DNA from: B10-G9 sp964627755
GTDB taxonomy: Bacteria > Chloroflexota > Anaerolineae > Anaerolineales > UBA11858
Direction of reading: 5' to 3'
Assembly: GCA_964627755.1 (NCBI GenBank)
Contig: CAZVIH010000076.1
Span: 1-64,000, forward strand
DNA length: 64,000 bases
In this document: positions 52,877 through 61,753 of the stretch, in pieces
Layout of the letters: each line of letters begins with the position of its first letter
Numbering within the stretch: the first letter of the stretch is position 1
Notes under the pieces: model-generated
Database searches by the model: none
Seen by the model: only the letters and a program-made list of their open reading frames with translations
What the model was told of the DNA's origin: nothing
Program-made: the position numbers and the translations under genes

Positions 52877-54721
52877 ATGAAGAATAAAAAAGAGAACAAA
52901 ACCTCCTTATGGAAATCCTTGAAAATCGGGGTGATTACTTTGCTTATTATGATCATCCTGGCCTACGGGTTCCAGATCACTCGAGTAGATTTGGAAGAGC
53001 TGAGCAGCGAACAACGTCAGGATAGTCTGATCCGAGTAACCCGAGCACTGGCTAAACCCGATTTTTTTGAATACAACAAGACAGAAGAGATCGTCAATAC
53101 CCCGTTTTACCTCCCATGTCCTGAAGGTGGTTCAATACCTGAGGTTCCATCACAAGATCAATCCAATCCTTATCTGGTTATCACCCCCGCCTGTGCCAGC
53201 AGCGGTGATACCATCACGGTCGAGGGATTTAATTTCGCTCCTAGTGCATCTGGGCCCCTGCGCTTTGTGCCTGGAAGCGACCAAGAGAATCTTGTTACCC
53301 TGGGACGTGTATCTGTAAAAACCGATCTTTCGGGCCATTTCATATCCAGTATGGATCTTCCTGACCGCGAAAGTGATGAGGTGCAATATATACGCGTCTC
53401 ACTCTCGCGCAACACGGGAGCACCTCATTTTAGCCAGTCTGCTCGGGACACATTGGAAAAGATCATTGAGACGGTCTTCCTCGCTTTGTTGGCAACAATC
53501 TTCGGTACGATAATCGCCATCCCGATGAGTTTCTTTGCTGCCCGCAACTTGATGAAACCGGTAAAAAGCCCATTGTTGAGCATTTCTCTATCTGTCCTGG
53601 GCTGGCCTATCGGCATAGCAGTGGGTTTCATGATTATCCAAGCCCTGGGCAATTTCAGCGATTCGATCGGTGTGAATGTATGGGTCAACCTGGCAAGTAT
53701 TGTGATAGCCCTGACCATTATCTGGTTTGCCTTTCGCTGGGCTGTACCACCAGAGGAACTTGTCCCCCCATCTCTCATCATTCGCGTGGTCCGCATCGCG
53801 GTGTTATTCATAGGAGTGGTTTTTAGCTTCTATGGCTTATTCCAACTGATCAGCGTGTTGAGAACCCTTGGAGCGAATCTTACTGATAGCCTGGGTTCGT
53901 TCGGTTTTTTGGGAAATTTCCTCTTCCAACTCAGTGATATTAGCAAACTTCTGATCCCCGTTCTCGGAGGTTTGGCAGCCGGGGGCTTTCTGGGCAGCTT
54001 CATGGGCCGCATCGGGCAACGAGGCTCAGAGAAAATTGCTGAAAGGGGATTGAAAATCATCAATTTGATTACTGCGTCCACCGCCGGAGCCACCCTGCTG
54101 GTCTTGCTTGGGCAGTTGCTTGAGTGGTTATATCAGATCGAAAATCCTTTATATACTCTTTGGGGTCCATTAGCTGTTGGCGGATTGATGGGACTCCTAC
54201 TGGCAATCTTCACTAAAGCCAAGGAGCCTCTGCCCACAGGTCTGGCGATTTATTACATTACCCGCACCTTCCTAAATGCCTTGCGTTCGGTAGAAGCTTT
54301 AATCATGGCGATTGTTTTTGTCATTGCAGTCGGCATCGGTCCCTTTGCCGGTGTGTTAGCCCTCGGCTTACATACCATTGTCAGCCTCGCTAAACTCTAC
54401 TCCGAACAGGTCGAGAGCATCATGTCCGGCCCGTTGGAAGCCATCCAGGCAACAGGAGCCAACCGCCTGCAAACTATCATCTATGCTGTTGTCCCTCAGA
54501 TTGTTCCGCCCTATATTTCCTATACCATGTACCGTTGGGATATCAACGTTCGCATGTCCACCATCATCGGTTTTGTAGGCGGGGGCGGGATTGGCTTCTT
54601 GCTCCAGCAGAATATCAACCTGCTTAACTACCGCGGTGCTAGCGCTCAGATGGTGGCGATTGCCGTGGTTGTGGCGTCGATGGATTACGTCAGCTCTGTA
54701 GTCCGGGAACGTATGGTCTAA
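52877..54721 (+). CDS. phnE: PhnE-like ABC permease with extracytoplasmic domain and large membrane insert
   Basis: A 614-aa permease; ordinary PhnE proteins are about 260-280 aa. TM1 (17-34) is followed by an extracytoplasmic stretch (35-188), whose core TPACASSGDTITVEGFNFAP resembles an IPT/TIG-type fold. The permease core starts at LEKIIETVFLALLATIFGTI with AARN (194-224). It is then interrupted by about 230 residues with several extra helices (229-460), and resumes at RTFLNALRSVEALI through the EAA loop GPLEAIQATGANRLQTI (518-534) and VGGGGIGFLLQ. The core motifs are intact. It is the third gene of the transporter operon and is followed by a terminator. Confidence 0.88.
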   Translation: MKNKKENKTSLWKSLKIGVITLLIMIILAYGFQITRVDLEELSSEQRQDSLIRVTRALAKPDFFEYNKTEEIVNTPFYLPCPEGGSIPEVPSQDQSNPYLVITPACASSGDTITVEGFNFAPSASGPLRFVPGSDQENLVTLGRVSVKTDLSGHFISSMDLPDRESDEVQYIRVSLSRNTGAPHFSQSARDTLEKIIETVFLALLATIFGTIIAIPMSFFAARNLMKPVKSPLLSISLSVLGWPIGIAVGFMIIQALGNFSDSIGVNVWVNLASIVIALTIIWFAFRWAVPPEELVPPSLIIRVVRIAVLFIGVVFSFYGLFQLISVLRTLGANLTDSLGSFGFLGNFLFQLSDISKLLIPVLGGLAAGGFLGSFMGRIGQRGSEKIAERGLKIINLITASTAGATLLVLLGQLLEWLYQIENPLYTLWGPLAVGGLMGLLLAIFTKAKEPLPTGLAIYYITRTFLNALRSVEALIMAIVFVIAVGIGPFAGVLALGLHTIVSLAKLYSEQVESIMSGPLEAIQATGANRLQTIIYAVVPQIVPPYISYTMYRWDINVRMSTIIGFVGGGGIGFLLQQNINLLNYRGASAQMVAIAVVVASMDYVSSVVRERMV

Positions 54722-54745
54722 AGATCTTTTTACTACCCTTGAACA

Positions 54746-54780
54746 AAACATCCCGGAGGTTTGAAAACTCCGGGATGTTT
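54746..54780 (+). terminator. Terminator-like hairpin after phnE
   Basis: A 13-bp perfect stem, AAACATCCCGGAG (54746-54758) with CTCCGGGATGTTT (54768-54780), has a nine-base loop. Only three T residues end the stem, so efficiency is uncertain. Confidence 0.7.
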
Positions 54781-54789
54781 ACTTAATGG

Positions 54790-54795
54790 TAGACT
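54790..54795 (+). promoter_or_regulatory. -10 element for leaderless larE
   Basis: TAGACT is followed by seven bases and ATG at 54803. The upstream hairpin overlaps the expected -35 position, where no good match is seen. Confidence 0.4.
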
Positions 54796-54802
54796 AGGTG
54801 AC

Positions 54803-55612
54803 ATGAAAAAGAAGCTGGAATCTCTGCGAAAATATTTATCCAAGATGGACCACACCCTGGTGGCTTATTCAGGCGGAGTGGACAGTACCCTCTTGACCAA
54901 AATTGCCCGGGAAGTTCTGGGTGAGAAAGTTACAGCTGTTATCGTTTCTTCTCCCACACTACCAGCCCGGGAACTTGAGGAAGCCCGCGAAATAGCTGCT
55001 TTGATAGGAGTAAACCTGGTTGAGATGGCAAGTGATGAAATTGACCTCCCGGATTATGCCGCCAATTCTGAACAACGCTGTTATGTCTGCAAAAACCACC
55101 GCTATCAAATGCTGCGGAAATACGCTGCTGAAAACGGTTTTCAAACCATCCTGGATGGCAGCAATGCGGATGATCTGGGCGATTTTCGACCCGGCCACCG
55201 GGCAGCACTTGAACATGATATATATAGTCCTCTTCAGGAAGTGGGTTTAACAAAATCAGATATCCGCAGCCTGGCAGAAGAAATGGACCTACCCAACTGG
55301 GATAAACCATCCTCCGCCTGCCTGGCATCCCGGATCCCTTATGGCACAAAAATCACACCCGAAGACTTATTAAAAATTGAAAAAGCTGAGGATTTCCTTC
55401 TTCAGCTTGGTTTCCGACAACTGCGCGTCCGCCACCACGGTGATATAGCGCGCATAGAAATACAACCAGAGATGTTTGATATACTGCTAAATAACAGGAA
55501 ACTGATCACACAGAAACTGAAAGAGATGGGTTATTCTTATATTGCCCTTGATATTCTAGGGTTTAGGTCTGGCAGCTTAAATGAAGGAATAAGGAATAAT
55601 GGATCAAATTAA
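54803..55612 (+). CDS. larE: ATP-dependent sacrificial sulfur transferase LarE
   Basis: A 269-aa PP-loop enzyme that donates sulfur to build the nickel-pincer nucleotide cofactor. The PP-loop is VAYSGGVDSTLL. EQRCYVCKNHRY and NADDLGDFRPGHRA are family blocks. ACLASRIPYG holds the Cys equivalent to the sacrificial Cys176 of Lactobacillus LarE. I see no additional Cys in the following region, so the single-cysteine mechanism is likely. I start at ATG 54803, since the longer frame begins inside the terminator. It overlaps larB by 14 bp. Confidence 0.92.
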   Translation: MKKKLESLRKYLSKMDHTLVAYSGGVDSTLLTKIAREVLGEKVTAVIVSSPTLPARELEEAREIAALIGVNLVEMASDEIDLPDYAANSEQRCYVCKNHRYQMLRKYAAENGFQTILDGSNADDLGDFRPGHRAALEHDIYSPLQEVGLTKSDIRSLAEEMDLPNWDKPSSACLASRIPYGTKITPEDLLKIEKAEDFLLQLGFRQLRVRHHGDIARIEIQPEMFDILLNNRKLITQKLKEMGYSYIALDILGFRSGSLNEGIRNNGSN

Positions 55613-56363
55613 ACTGGAAGAAGTATTATCCTCTGTCAAAAAAGGGGAATTATCTGTTAACGAAGCTCTGAAACGTCTCAAATCATTACCTTTTGAAAAC
55701 CTTGGGTTCGCCCGGCTGGATCTTCATCGTGATCTCCGGCAGGGTCTTCCCGAGGTGGTCTTCTGCCAGAATAAAACCCCGGAGCAGATCATTACGATCA
55801 TGGAAAGACTCTGGGAACACCATGACCATGTCCTGGGGACCAGGCTTTCTCCCGAGGCCGCCAGTAATGTTCAAAAAGGATTGCCTCAAGCCCTCTATGA
55901 TCCTATTTCTAGATTACTGCGTCTCTCGCGAGGAGAACGCCCACTTCCCGAGGATGATGCCCCTTTTGGAATGGTAATCTCTGGAGGCACCTCTGACCAG
56001 CCAGTGGCCGAAGAAGCTGCAATGACCCTGGAATTCCTGGGCAGCCGGGTGATCCGGGCCTACGATATTGGTGTATCAGGAGTGCACCGCCTTCTTGACC
56101 AGCACGCGCTGCTTACCGAAGCAGACGTGATCATCAGTGTTGCCGGAATGGAAGGAGCTCTCACCAGTGTTGTGGGCGGCCTGGTCTCCTGCCCGGTTGT
56201 TGGTGTACCGACATCAGTCGGGTATGGCGCTAATTTCCAGGGGGTCGCTGCCCTGCTGGCCATGTTAAACGCCTGCGCTCCGGGTATCGCTGTCGTGAAT
56301 ATTGATAATGGGTTTGGTGCGGCAGTATACGCACATTCGATTTTGAGGAGAATTAACAAATGA
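55599..56363 (+). CDS. larB: Nickel-pincer cofactor biosynthesis protein LarB
   Basis: A 254-aa enzyme related to AIR carboxylase (PurE). It carboxylates and hydrolyses nicotinic acid adenine dinucleotide to the dicarboxylated mononucleotide precursor. GMVISGGTSDQPVAEEA and VVGVPTSVGYGANFQG are the conserved PurE-like blocks. AAGGA precedes the ATG, which lies within larE. The stop overlaps the larC start (ATGA). Confidence 0.95.
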   Translation: MDQIKLEEVLSSVKKGELSVNEALKRLKSLPFENLGFARLDLHRDLRQGLPEVVFCQNKTPEQIITIMERLWEHHDHVLGTRLSPEAASNVQKGLPQALYDPISRLLRLSRGERPLPEDDAPFGMVISGGTSDQPVAEEAAMTLEFLGSRVIRAYDIGVSGVHRLLDQHALLTEADVIISVAGMEGALTSVVGGLVSCPVVGVPTSVGYGANFQGVAALLAMLNACAPGIAVVNIDNGFGAAVYAHSILRRINK

Positions 56364-57535
56364 AAGTCCTTTACTTTGACCTGATCGGCGGAGCGAGCGG
56401 TGATATGATCCTGGCTGCACTGATTGACGCTGGTGTTCCAGCTGATAAATTGGCTGAGATGCTGACTGGTTTGAAGTTAGACGAATTCGAACTTAAGTCT
56501 GCCTCAATAAATAAAAATGGTTTTCAAGCTACTAAAGTAGATATCCAGGTAGGCAAACAACCCCCAGAAAGACATTTGAAAGAAATCCTTGATGTGATCC
56601 AAAATAGTTCTCTTCCTGGACCGATCCGCGACAGGGCAACCAAGATCTTTCAAAAGATCGCGGCTGTAGAAGCGGGCATTCATAACAAACCGGTTGATCA
56701 AATCCACCTCCATGAACTGGGCAGCACTGACACCATAGTTGATGTGACCGGAGCGCTGCTGGCCCTCGACTATCTAGGTGTGTCTCACATATATGCTTCT
56801 CCCATTCCCCTGGGCAGCGGTTTTATCGATGGTGCACATGGTCAGATCCCCCTGCCGGCCCCAGCTACTATTGCATTATTAAAGGGTTTGCCGGTAAGGA
56901 AAACTGAAATTAAAGCTGAACTCATTACACCAACTGGAGCTGCCTTGCTGGCTGAGCTTGTGGATGATTTTTCCCCACCCCCGGAGATGACGATTGACAA
57001 AATAGGATATGGGGCTGGAACCCGTGATTTGCCAATACCAAACCTGCTCCGGGTGATGATTGGAGAAATAGCGGAAAAAAGAAATCAGACCCTAGAAAAA
57101 TTAATCCTGTTGGAAAGTAATCTGGACGATATGAACCCGGAGATTTATCCTTATGTTATGAATTTATTATTTAATGCAGGAGCACTGGATGTCTGCCTGC
57201 TTCCAGTTCAGATGAAAAAGAACCGTCCTGGTACTCAGATCCAGGTCCTGGTAAATATTCAAAACGTACAAGATATGAAGGATATTCTTTTTCAGGAGAC
57301 TAGCACGCTGGGTATCAGGCAAACGTTAGTTGACAGATATTCACTTCCCAGGATTATCCAAGAAGTATCAACTACTTATGGAGTGGTCAGAATTAAGGTT
57401 GCTGGGGAAGGGACCAATTATCAAAAAGTATCTCCCGAGTTTGAAGATTGTCAAAAATTAGCCCGGGAGAATCATATACCCATCCAAAAGGTCTATCAGG
57501 AAGCGATCAAAGCCTATTACGAAGGGAATAACTGA
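56360..57535 (+). CDS. larC: Nickel insertion protein LarC
   Basis: A 391-aa CTP-dependent cyclometallase that inserts nickel into the pincer cofactor. LYFDLIGGASGDMILAAL at the start and LHELGSTDTIVDVTGA are family blocks; ESNLDDMNPEIYPYVM marks the C-terminal domain. It is one continuous ORF, unlike in some lactobacilli where LarC is made by a programmed frameshift. No larA (lactate racemase) is in the window. Confidence 0.94.
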   Translation: MKVLYFDLIGGASGDMILAALIDAGVPADKLAEMLTGLKLDEFELKSASINKNGFQATKVDIQVGKQPPERHLKEILDVIQNSSLPGPIRDRATKIFQKIAAVEAGIHNKPVDQIHLHELGSTDTIVDVTGALLALDYLGVSHIYASPIPLGSGFIDGAHGQIPLPAPATIALLKGLPVRKTEIKAELITPTGAALLAELVDDFSPPPEMTIDKIGYGAGTRDLPIPNLLRVMIGEIAEKRNQTLEKLILLESNLDDMNPEIYPYVMNLLFNAGALDVCLLPVQMKKNRPGTQIQVLVNIQNVQDMKDILFQETSTLGIRQTLVDRYSLPRIIQEVSTTYGVVRIKVAGEGTNYQKVSPEFEDCQKLARENHIPIQKVYQEAIKAYYEGNN

Positions 57536-57634
57536 TCCCTTTTTACTCAATTTTTGCTGATCTCACGCCAGAAATTCCCAATTCCCTGCATGTTAAGATT
57601 GGATTAGATAGCCTGTTGAAAAAACTTCTCATGG

Positions 57635-57640
57635 TACAAT
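57635..57640 (+). promoter_or_regulatory. -10 element for the leaderless YdcF-like gene
   Basis: TACAAT is followed by 6 nt and GTG at 57647. TTGAAA is present at 57616 but only 13 bp away. Confidence 0.45.
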
Positions 57641-57646
57641 TCGCAC

Positions 57647-58288
57647 GTGTTTAAGAAAAGAAGAAAAATGATCCTCTATCTGCTGCTGTTGATAATTATC
57701 GTACTGATCGGCGCCCCGCGCGTCATTATGGTGCAGCAAGCAGGAAAACAAATCTATTCAGCAGAAGATGTACCCCCTGCCCGGGCAGCTGTTGTGTTTG
57801 GCGCAGGTTTAACTTCTTCTGGCGGACCTACAACAGTATTAAAGGACCGGGTGGAAACAGCAGTTATCCTATACCAATCCGGGAAGGTCGAAAAAGTCCT
57901 TATGAGCGGAGATAACCGCTTCATTAATTACAATGAACCGGGCGCAATGAAAGCCTATGCCCTGGAACTTGGTATGCCGGAAGAAGATATCGTGCTGGAT
58001 TACGCCGGCCGCAGGACCTATGATACCTGCTATCGGGCCAGGGATATCTTCCAGCTGGATAATATTATCCTGGTCACCCAGAATTTCCATTTATCCCGGG
58101 CTTTATATACCTGCAAAACCCTCGGGGTGAAATCTGTAGGAGTCTCAGCGGATCTGCGGCCTTACCGCGAAGAAGGGTATTGGAATGTTCGTGAGATTCC
58201 TGCTTGTATGATGGCCTTTATCCAGGTCCATATCACAAAACCCGAACCTGTTTTGGGCGATCAGGAACCTATCTTCCCTTTGGAATGA
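57647..58288 (+). CDS. YdcF/SanA-like (DUF218) membrane-anchored protein
   Basis: A 213-aa protein with one N-terminal helix (about 8-24) and a periplasmic-type DUF218 domain. AAVVFGAGL, KVLMSGDNRF, GRRTYDTCYRA and LVTQNFHLSRALYTC are the conserved blocks. SanA-type members influence envelope integrity, but their biochemistry is unsettled. A GTG start with -10 six bases upstream is chosen. The next gene is a lipoprotein 60 bp away. Confidence 0.85.
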   Translation: MFKKRRKMILYLLLLIIIVLIGAPRVIMVQQAGKQIYSAEDVPPARAAVVFGAGLTSSGGPTTVLKDRVETAVILYQSGKVEKVLMSGDNRFINYNEPGAMKAYALELGMPEEDIVLDYAGRRTYDTCYRARDIFQLDNIILVTQNFHLSRALYTCKTLGVKSVGVSADLRPYREEGYWNVREIPACMMAFIQVHITKPEPVLGDQEPIFPLE

Positions 58289-58348
58289 ATCCTGCACTGT
58301 TAAATCAAATAGAAAACCTATATCAGCTAAAAAGCTGAGGAGTTTGTT

Positions 58349-59221
58349 ATGAAAGTGTCCCTACGAAGTATTTTTGTGCTTGTTCTGCTGGCGATTCCTC
58401 TCACTGGATGTGGAATCAACATTGAACTACCTTTTAAAACAGAACAAAAAACCGGTCCCTCGGTAACCGATAATATCCAGGTACCTATCCCAGACGCGCC
58501 AATACCATTGGACGTCAATTTGTCATTCGGCGCCGGAAAAATGACCTTGCTTCCCAATCCCGGAGAGAATCTGCTCTCAGGCACTGCAACCTATAATGTG
58601 TCTGATTTTAAACCGGAAGTGACAGTCGATGAAAATGGAGTGACATTAAAACAGGGTAACCTGAAGTTCAATGCCGTGCCCACAATCAATGAGACCATCA
58701 AAAATGAATGGAGCATCGCCATAAAGAACCACCCTATCGAATTAAGTATCAAAGCAGGTGGTTACAGCGGTGATTTTGAATTCGGTGGTCTGGCTATTAG
58801 CGATTTGCACATCGCAGATGGGGCAGCAAATGTAAAGCTAAAGTTTTCTACACCCAACACCACCCCTATGAACGCGTTCCGATATGAGACAGGAGCCTCT
58901 AACATCACTATGGATAAATTGGCCAACGCCAATTTCCAGACCATGATCTTTCAAAGCGGTGCCGGGAATTACAACCTGGACTTTTCAGGTTTATTGCAGC
59001 GGGACGCATCCATCTTTATTGAAACTGGACTAAGCCGACTGGTGATCGGTGTTCCAGATGGTGTACCCGCCCGGGTGAATTTTGAAGGTCCTTTTTCCAA
59101 AGTGAACATTTCAGGTAATTGGGAGCAAGTAGGGAATGAATACTACCTGGAAGGCCAGGGTCCCCAGCTTTCCTTTACCATTGATACCAAAGCCGGAACA
59201 GTCACACTGCAAAATCCATAA
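58349..59221 (+). CDS. Toast-rack-like lipoprotein
   Basis: A 290-aa lipoprotein with signal peptide and lipobox LTGC. From residue 50 it is almost entirely beta-structure with repeated short strands (LDVNLSFGAGKMTL, LSIKAGGYSGDFEF, NITMDKLANANFQTM). It resembles the toast_rack/DUF2154 class of beta-solenoid proteins. The function is unknown. GAGGAG precedes the ATG, next to a small CAGCT/AGCTG hairpin (58324-58337). Confidence 0.78.
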   Translation: MKVSLRSIFVLVLLAIPLTGCGINIELPFKTEQKTGPSVTDNIQVPIPDAPIPLDVNLSFGAGKMTLLPNPGENLLSGTATYNVSDFKPEVTVDENGVTLKQGNLKFNAVPTINETIKNEWSIAIKNHPIELSIKAGGYSGDFEFGGLAISDLHIADGAANVKLKFSTPNTTPMNAFRYETGASNITMDKLANANFQTMIFQSGAGNYNLDFSGLLQRDASIFIETGLSRLVIGVPDGVPARVNFEGPFSKVNISGNWEQVGNEYYLEGQGPQLSFTIDTKAGTVTLQNP

Positions 59222-59264
59222 ACTCCAGGGAGTTTTCTGGCTGAAGCAGGACTCACCCTCTCTA

Positions 59265-59293
59265 TTGACAGGGTGAAAGCCCTCGTGTAAACT
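59265..59293 (+). promoter_or_regulatory. Promoter of the degenerate recombinase gene
   Basis: A perfect TTGACA (59265-59270), 17-bp spacer and TAAACT (59288-59293). The ATG at 59326 follows a leader of about 26 nt. Confidence 0.6.
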
Positions 59294-59325
59294 TATGGTA
59301 TTGGCTATACGAAAGGATTACGGAG

Positions 59326-60258
59326 ATGATCAACGAAGGCGTTTTCCAAATCAATCCCAGGATCACTCTCGCTCCCGCCCTCCAGGCCTGGGAGATCTAT
59401 CTGAATGATCAGGGCAGTTCACCCCATACTATCACTGCCTTCCTGGGTGATTTACGGCTCTTTGCCTCCTACCTGCCCCCTGATCGCCAGGTCGGTGAGA
59501 TCAGTCTGGCAGATCTGAATAACTTTCTGCGCTGGATGGAACACGAGCGTGATGTACCCTGCAGTCCAAAAACACTCGCACGAAGGATCACTTCCCTTAA
59601 ATCCTTCTTTCGCTGGCTGCATGAAGGTGGAGTGATTCCCTCCAACCCGGCAGAACAAGTAGTTCAAAAATCTGTCCGCAGTCCCATTCCAGAGATTTTA
59701 TCCCCTGAAGAGACGGAAAACATCCTCAATACCGCCCTGGCGTACCGTCAAAAACCAGATCCGGATCTGCGTTCCTACTTGTTATTTAAACTCATTCTGG
59801 AAACCGGTATTAAAAAAGGTGAATGTCTATCATTAAGTCCCAATCACATCCAGCTTGACCCTCCGGAAGATCCTTTGGTTTTCATCCGTTACGCAAGCCC
59901 CCAGAATCGATATAAAGAAAGAAAATTAAAACTCAGCCAGGATTGGATTGCAGCTTATCAGGAATATCGTCTCCACCACAACCTGGATGATCGTCTTTTT
60001 CCCTGGTCTGCCCGCATGCTGGAATATATTCTGGAAGATCTCGGTAAGGATGCAGGCATCACAAAACGGGTCTCGTTCTCCATGTGCCGCTGGACCTGTG
60101 CAGTTCAGGACTGGCGATCAGGAATGGATCCAAATAAGATCAGACAGAAACTGGGAATATCTGAAGTGCAATGGCGCGAGATCAGCCGCAAACTTCAGAT
60201 CCTGAGCAAAAATGAGTCCTCAGAAGAGAATCTTGAGGAAATAGAAACTGTAATCTGA
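59326..60258 (+). CDS. Tyrosine-recombinase-like protein lacking catalytic residues
   Basis: A 310-aa protein with the fold pattern of XerC/XerD-type recombinases: a SAM-like DNA-binding domain (about 15-110) and a catalytic-type domain (120-290). The catalytic set is degraded. The first Arg is Lys163 (TGIKKGE), HxxR is SMCR (252-255), the second His of the LGH motif is Ile (LGIS), and there is no Tyr after residue 234. Arg255 and Lys200 remain. The gene is a complete ORF with its own good promoter, so it is probably not decaying junk. It may bind DNA without cutting it. It is not accompanied by phage genes. Confidence 0.82.
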   Translation: MINEGVFQINPRITLAPALQAWEIYLNDQGSSPHTITAFLGDLRLFASYLPPDRQVGEISLADLNNFLRWMEHERDVPCSPKTLARRITSLKSFFRWLHEGGVIPSNPAEQVVQKSVRSPIPEILSPEETENILNTALAYRQKPDPDLRSYLLFKLILETGIKKGECLSLSPNHIQLDPPEDPLVFIRYASPQNRYKERKLKLSQDWIAAYQEYRLHHNLDDRLFPWSARMLEYILEDLGKDAGITKRVSFSMCRWTCAVQDWRSGMDPNKIRQKLGISEVQWREISRKLQILSKNESSEENLEEIETVI

Positions 60259-60273
60259 TATTTTTTCGTTTTA

Positions 60274-61689
60274 TTATTTCCGGCGGATGAACTTCAGTTC
60301 CAACAAAGAATCACTTTCCCTGGTGATACTCGCTTCTTGACTTAACCTTCCCCCTGGAACCCAAAGAACCATGTCATTTCTACTGATCAAGGGCCAGTCT
60401 TCCCGATAGGAGGCCGGGATCTTCTCATTGATCATCATATCCGACACTTTCATTGAACTGCCCCCCATACCAAGGGGCTTGATCATGTCTCCATCCTTGC
60501 GGGTTCTAAGTACAGCTTTCCCTGTTATTGCGGATCGATCCATCCAGACCAGGAAATCTTCACCCGGGATTTCAGTTCGATCGAACTGATCCGGGGAATA
60601 TTCTACGGGAGATATGATCAGGAACCAATCATTTCCCAGGGAGATCTCTCCCTGATCCGGAATCTGGTAATGATCATGACCCAAGAGCTGGGGAAACTGA
60701 TTTTTAACCACATCTGTTTCCCAGGTTGATAACACCACCATTTTGGGGGATTGAGAAAGATTAACCTTGGCTACCCAATTAGTGGATTTACGGGTTGGAT
60801 TCCTAACAAAATCCAGGGCAGCCTCAACCTGTAAGAAACTCAATTCGAGGTAATCCGGACGGAGGGTTCTTAAAGCCTTGCGGATCAAACGTCTTTGAAC
60901 AGCCACCGGATAATCCAGCAGCCCATTACGGGAAAGCTGTATATAACTGGCACCCTGACTGTGTCGACAATTTTTCCAGGCGATATCACAAAAATACTCT
61001 AACGCCTGATCTTCTGCAGACAGTATCTGGGCCGTCTGCAGCAGACGTTGATGGAATCCAGGAGTAAGTTTCTCCAGGAGTGGGACCAACGTATGGCGGA
61101 TCTTATTGCGAAAATAGATCTCGTCCTTATTAGACAGGTCTTCGATTACTGGGAGTTGATTTTCAAGCTGATAGGCAACCAGTTCACTTTTTGAAACCTC
61201 CAGAAGAGGTCGAACAAGCGGAATAGTATCATGCCAGGGATTAGGGATGGATACAACCTGCATCCCGGATAAACCCTTGGTGCCTGCGCCTCTGAGCAGG
61301 TTCATCAGTATTGTTTCTACCTGATCATCCGCGTGATGGGCAACTGCCACAGCTCCAGCCATTTCAATAATTGCCACTTCGAATAAAAATTGGTAGCGCA
61401 GAATACGAGCTGCTTCCTCGATGGAATATCCTCCTTCACCTGCGAATTGGCGCACATTCCCAGACCCAGACCGAAATGGAAGGCCAACTTCCAAACAATA
61501 AGTTTGGATTAATTGTGCTTCCTGGTCAGCTTCATCTCGAAGTTTATGATTGAAGTGAGCAGCTATGGGTGTATAACCTTTTGTCTGCATGGCATGCAGA
61601 AGGACCATACTATCTAATCCACCGGAGATTCCAACAACAATTGGCGGTTCGATAAGTGGAAGCACTTGCTCGAGGGATTTGAATACCAT
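60274..61689 (-). CDS. tilS: tRNA(Ile)-lysidine synthase
   Basis: A 471-aa PP-loop ATPase that modifies C34 of the CAU-anticodon tRNA-Ile to lysidine. The PP-loop is VVGISGGLDSMVLLHAM. Other blocks are AAHFNHKLRDEADQEA, VAHHADDQVETILMNLLRG and a C-terminal TilS domain (about 380-471). I start at ATG 61689. The longer frame runs into the divergent response-regulator gene and lacks family features, and TATAAT lies 6 nt upstream of this ATG. Confidence 0.94.
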   Translation of the reverse strand: MVFKSLEQVLPLIEPPIVVGISGGLDSMVLLHAMQTKGYTPIAAHFNHKLRDEADQEAQLIQTYCLEVGLPFRSGSGNVRQFAGEGGYSIEEAARILRYQFLFEVAIIEMAGAVAVAHHADDQVETILMNLLRGAGTKGLSGMQVVSIPNPWHDTIPLVRPLLEVSKSELVAYQLENQLPVIEDLSNKDEIYFRNKIRHTLVPLLEKLTPGFHQRLLQTAQILSAEDQALEYFCDIAWKNCRHSQGASYIQLSRNGLLDYPVAVQRRLIRKALRTLRPDYLELSFLQVEAALDFVRNPTRKSTNWVAKVNLSQSPKMVVLSTWETDVVKNQFPQLLGHDHYQIPDQGEISLGNDWFLIISPVEYSPDQFDRTEIPGEDFLVWMDRSAITGKAVLRTRKDGDMIKPLGMGGSSMKVSDMMINEKIPASYREDWPLISRNDMVLWVPGGRLSQEASITRESDSLLELKFIRRK

Positions 61690-61695
61690 TTTCAC

Positions 61696-61701
61696 ATTAT
61701 A
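61696..61701 (-). promoter_or_regulatory. -10 element for leaderless tilS
   Basis: A perfect TATAAT on the minus strand is followed by 6 nt and the ATG. No Shine-Dalgarno is present. Confidence 0.55.
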
Positions 61702-61753
61702 ATCTATGGTATAAATTATTAACAGGTTTTGATCGTTAACCCTGAGGTGCATC

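Noticed and set aside
59326..60258. Integrase marking an integrative element
   Set aside because: The catalytic residues are missing, no att-like repeats or tRNA lie nearby, and flanking genes look chromosomal.
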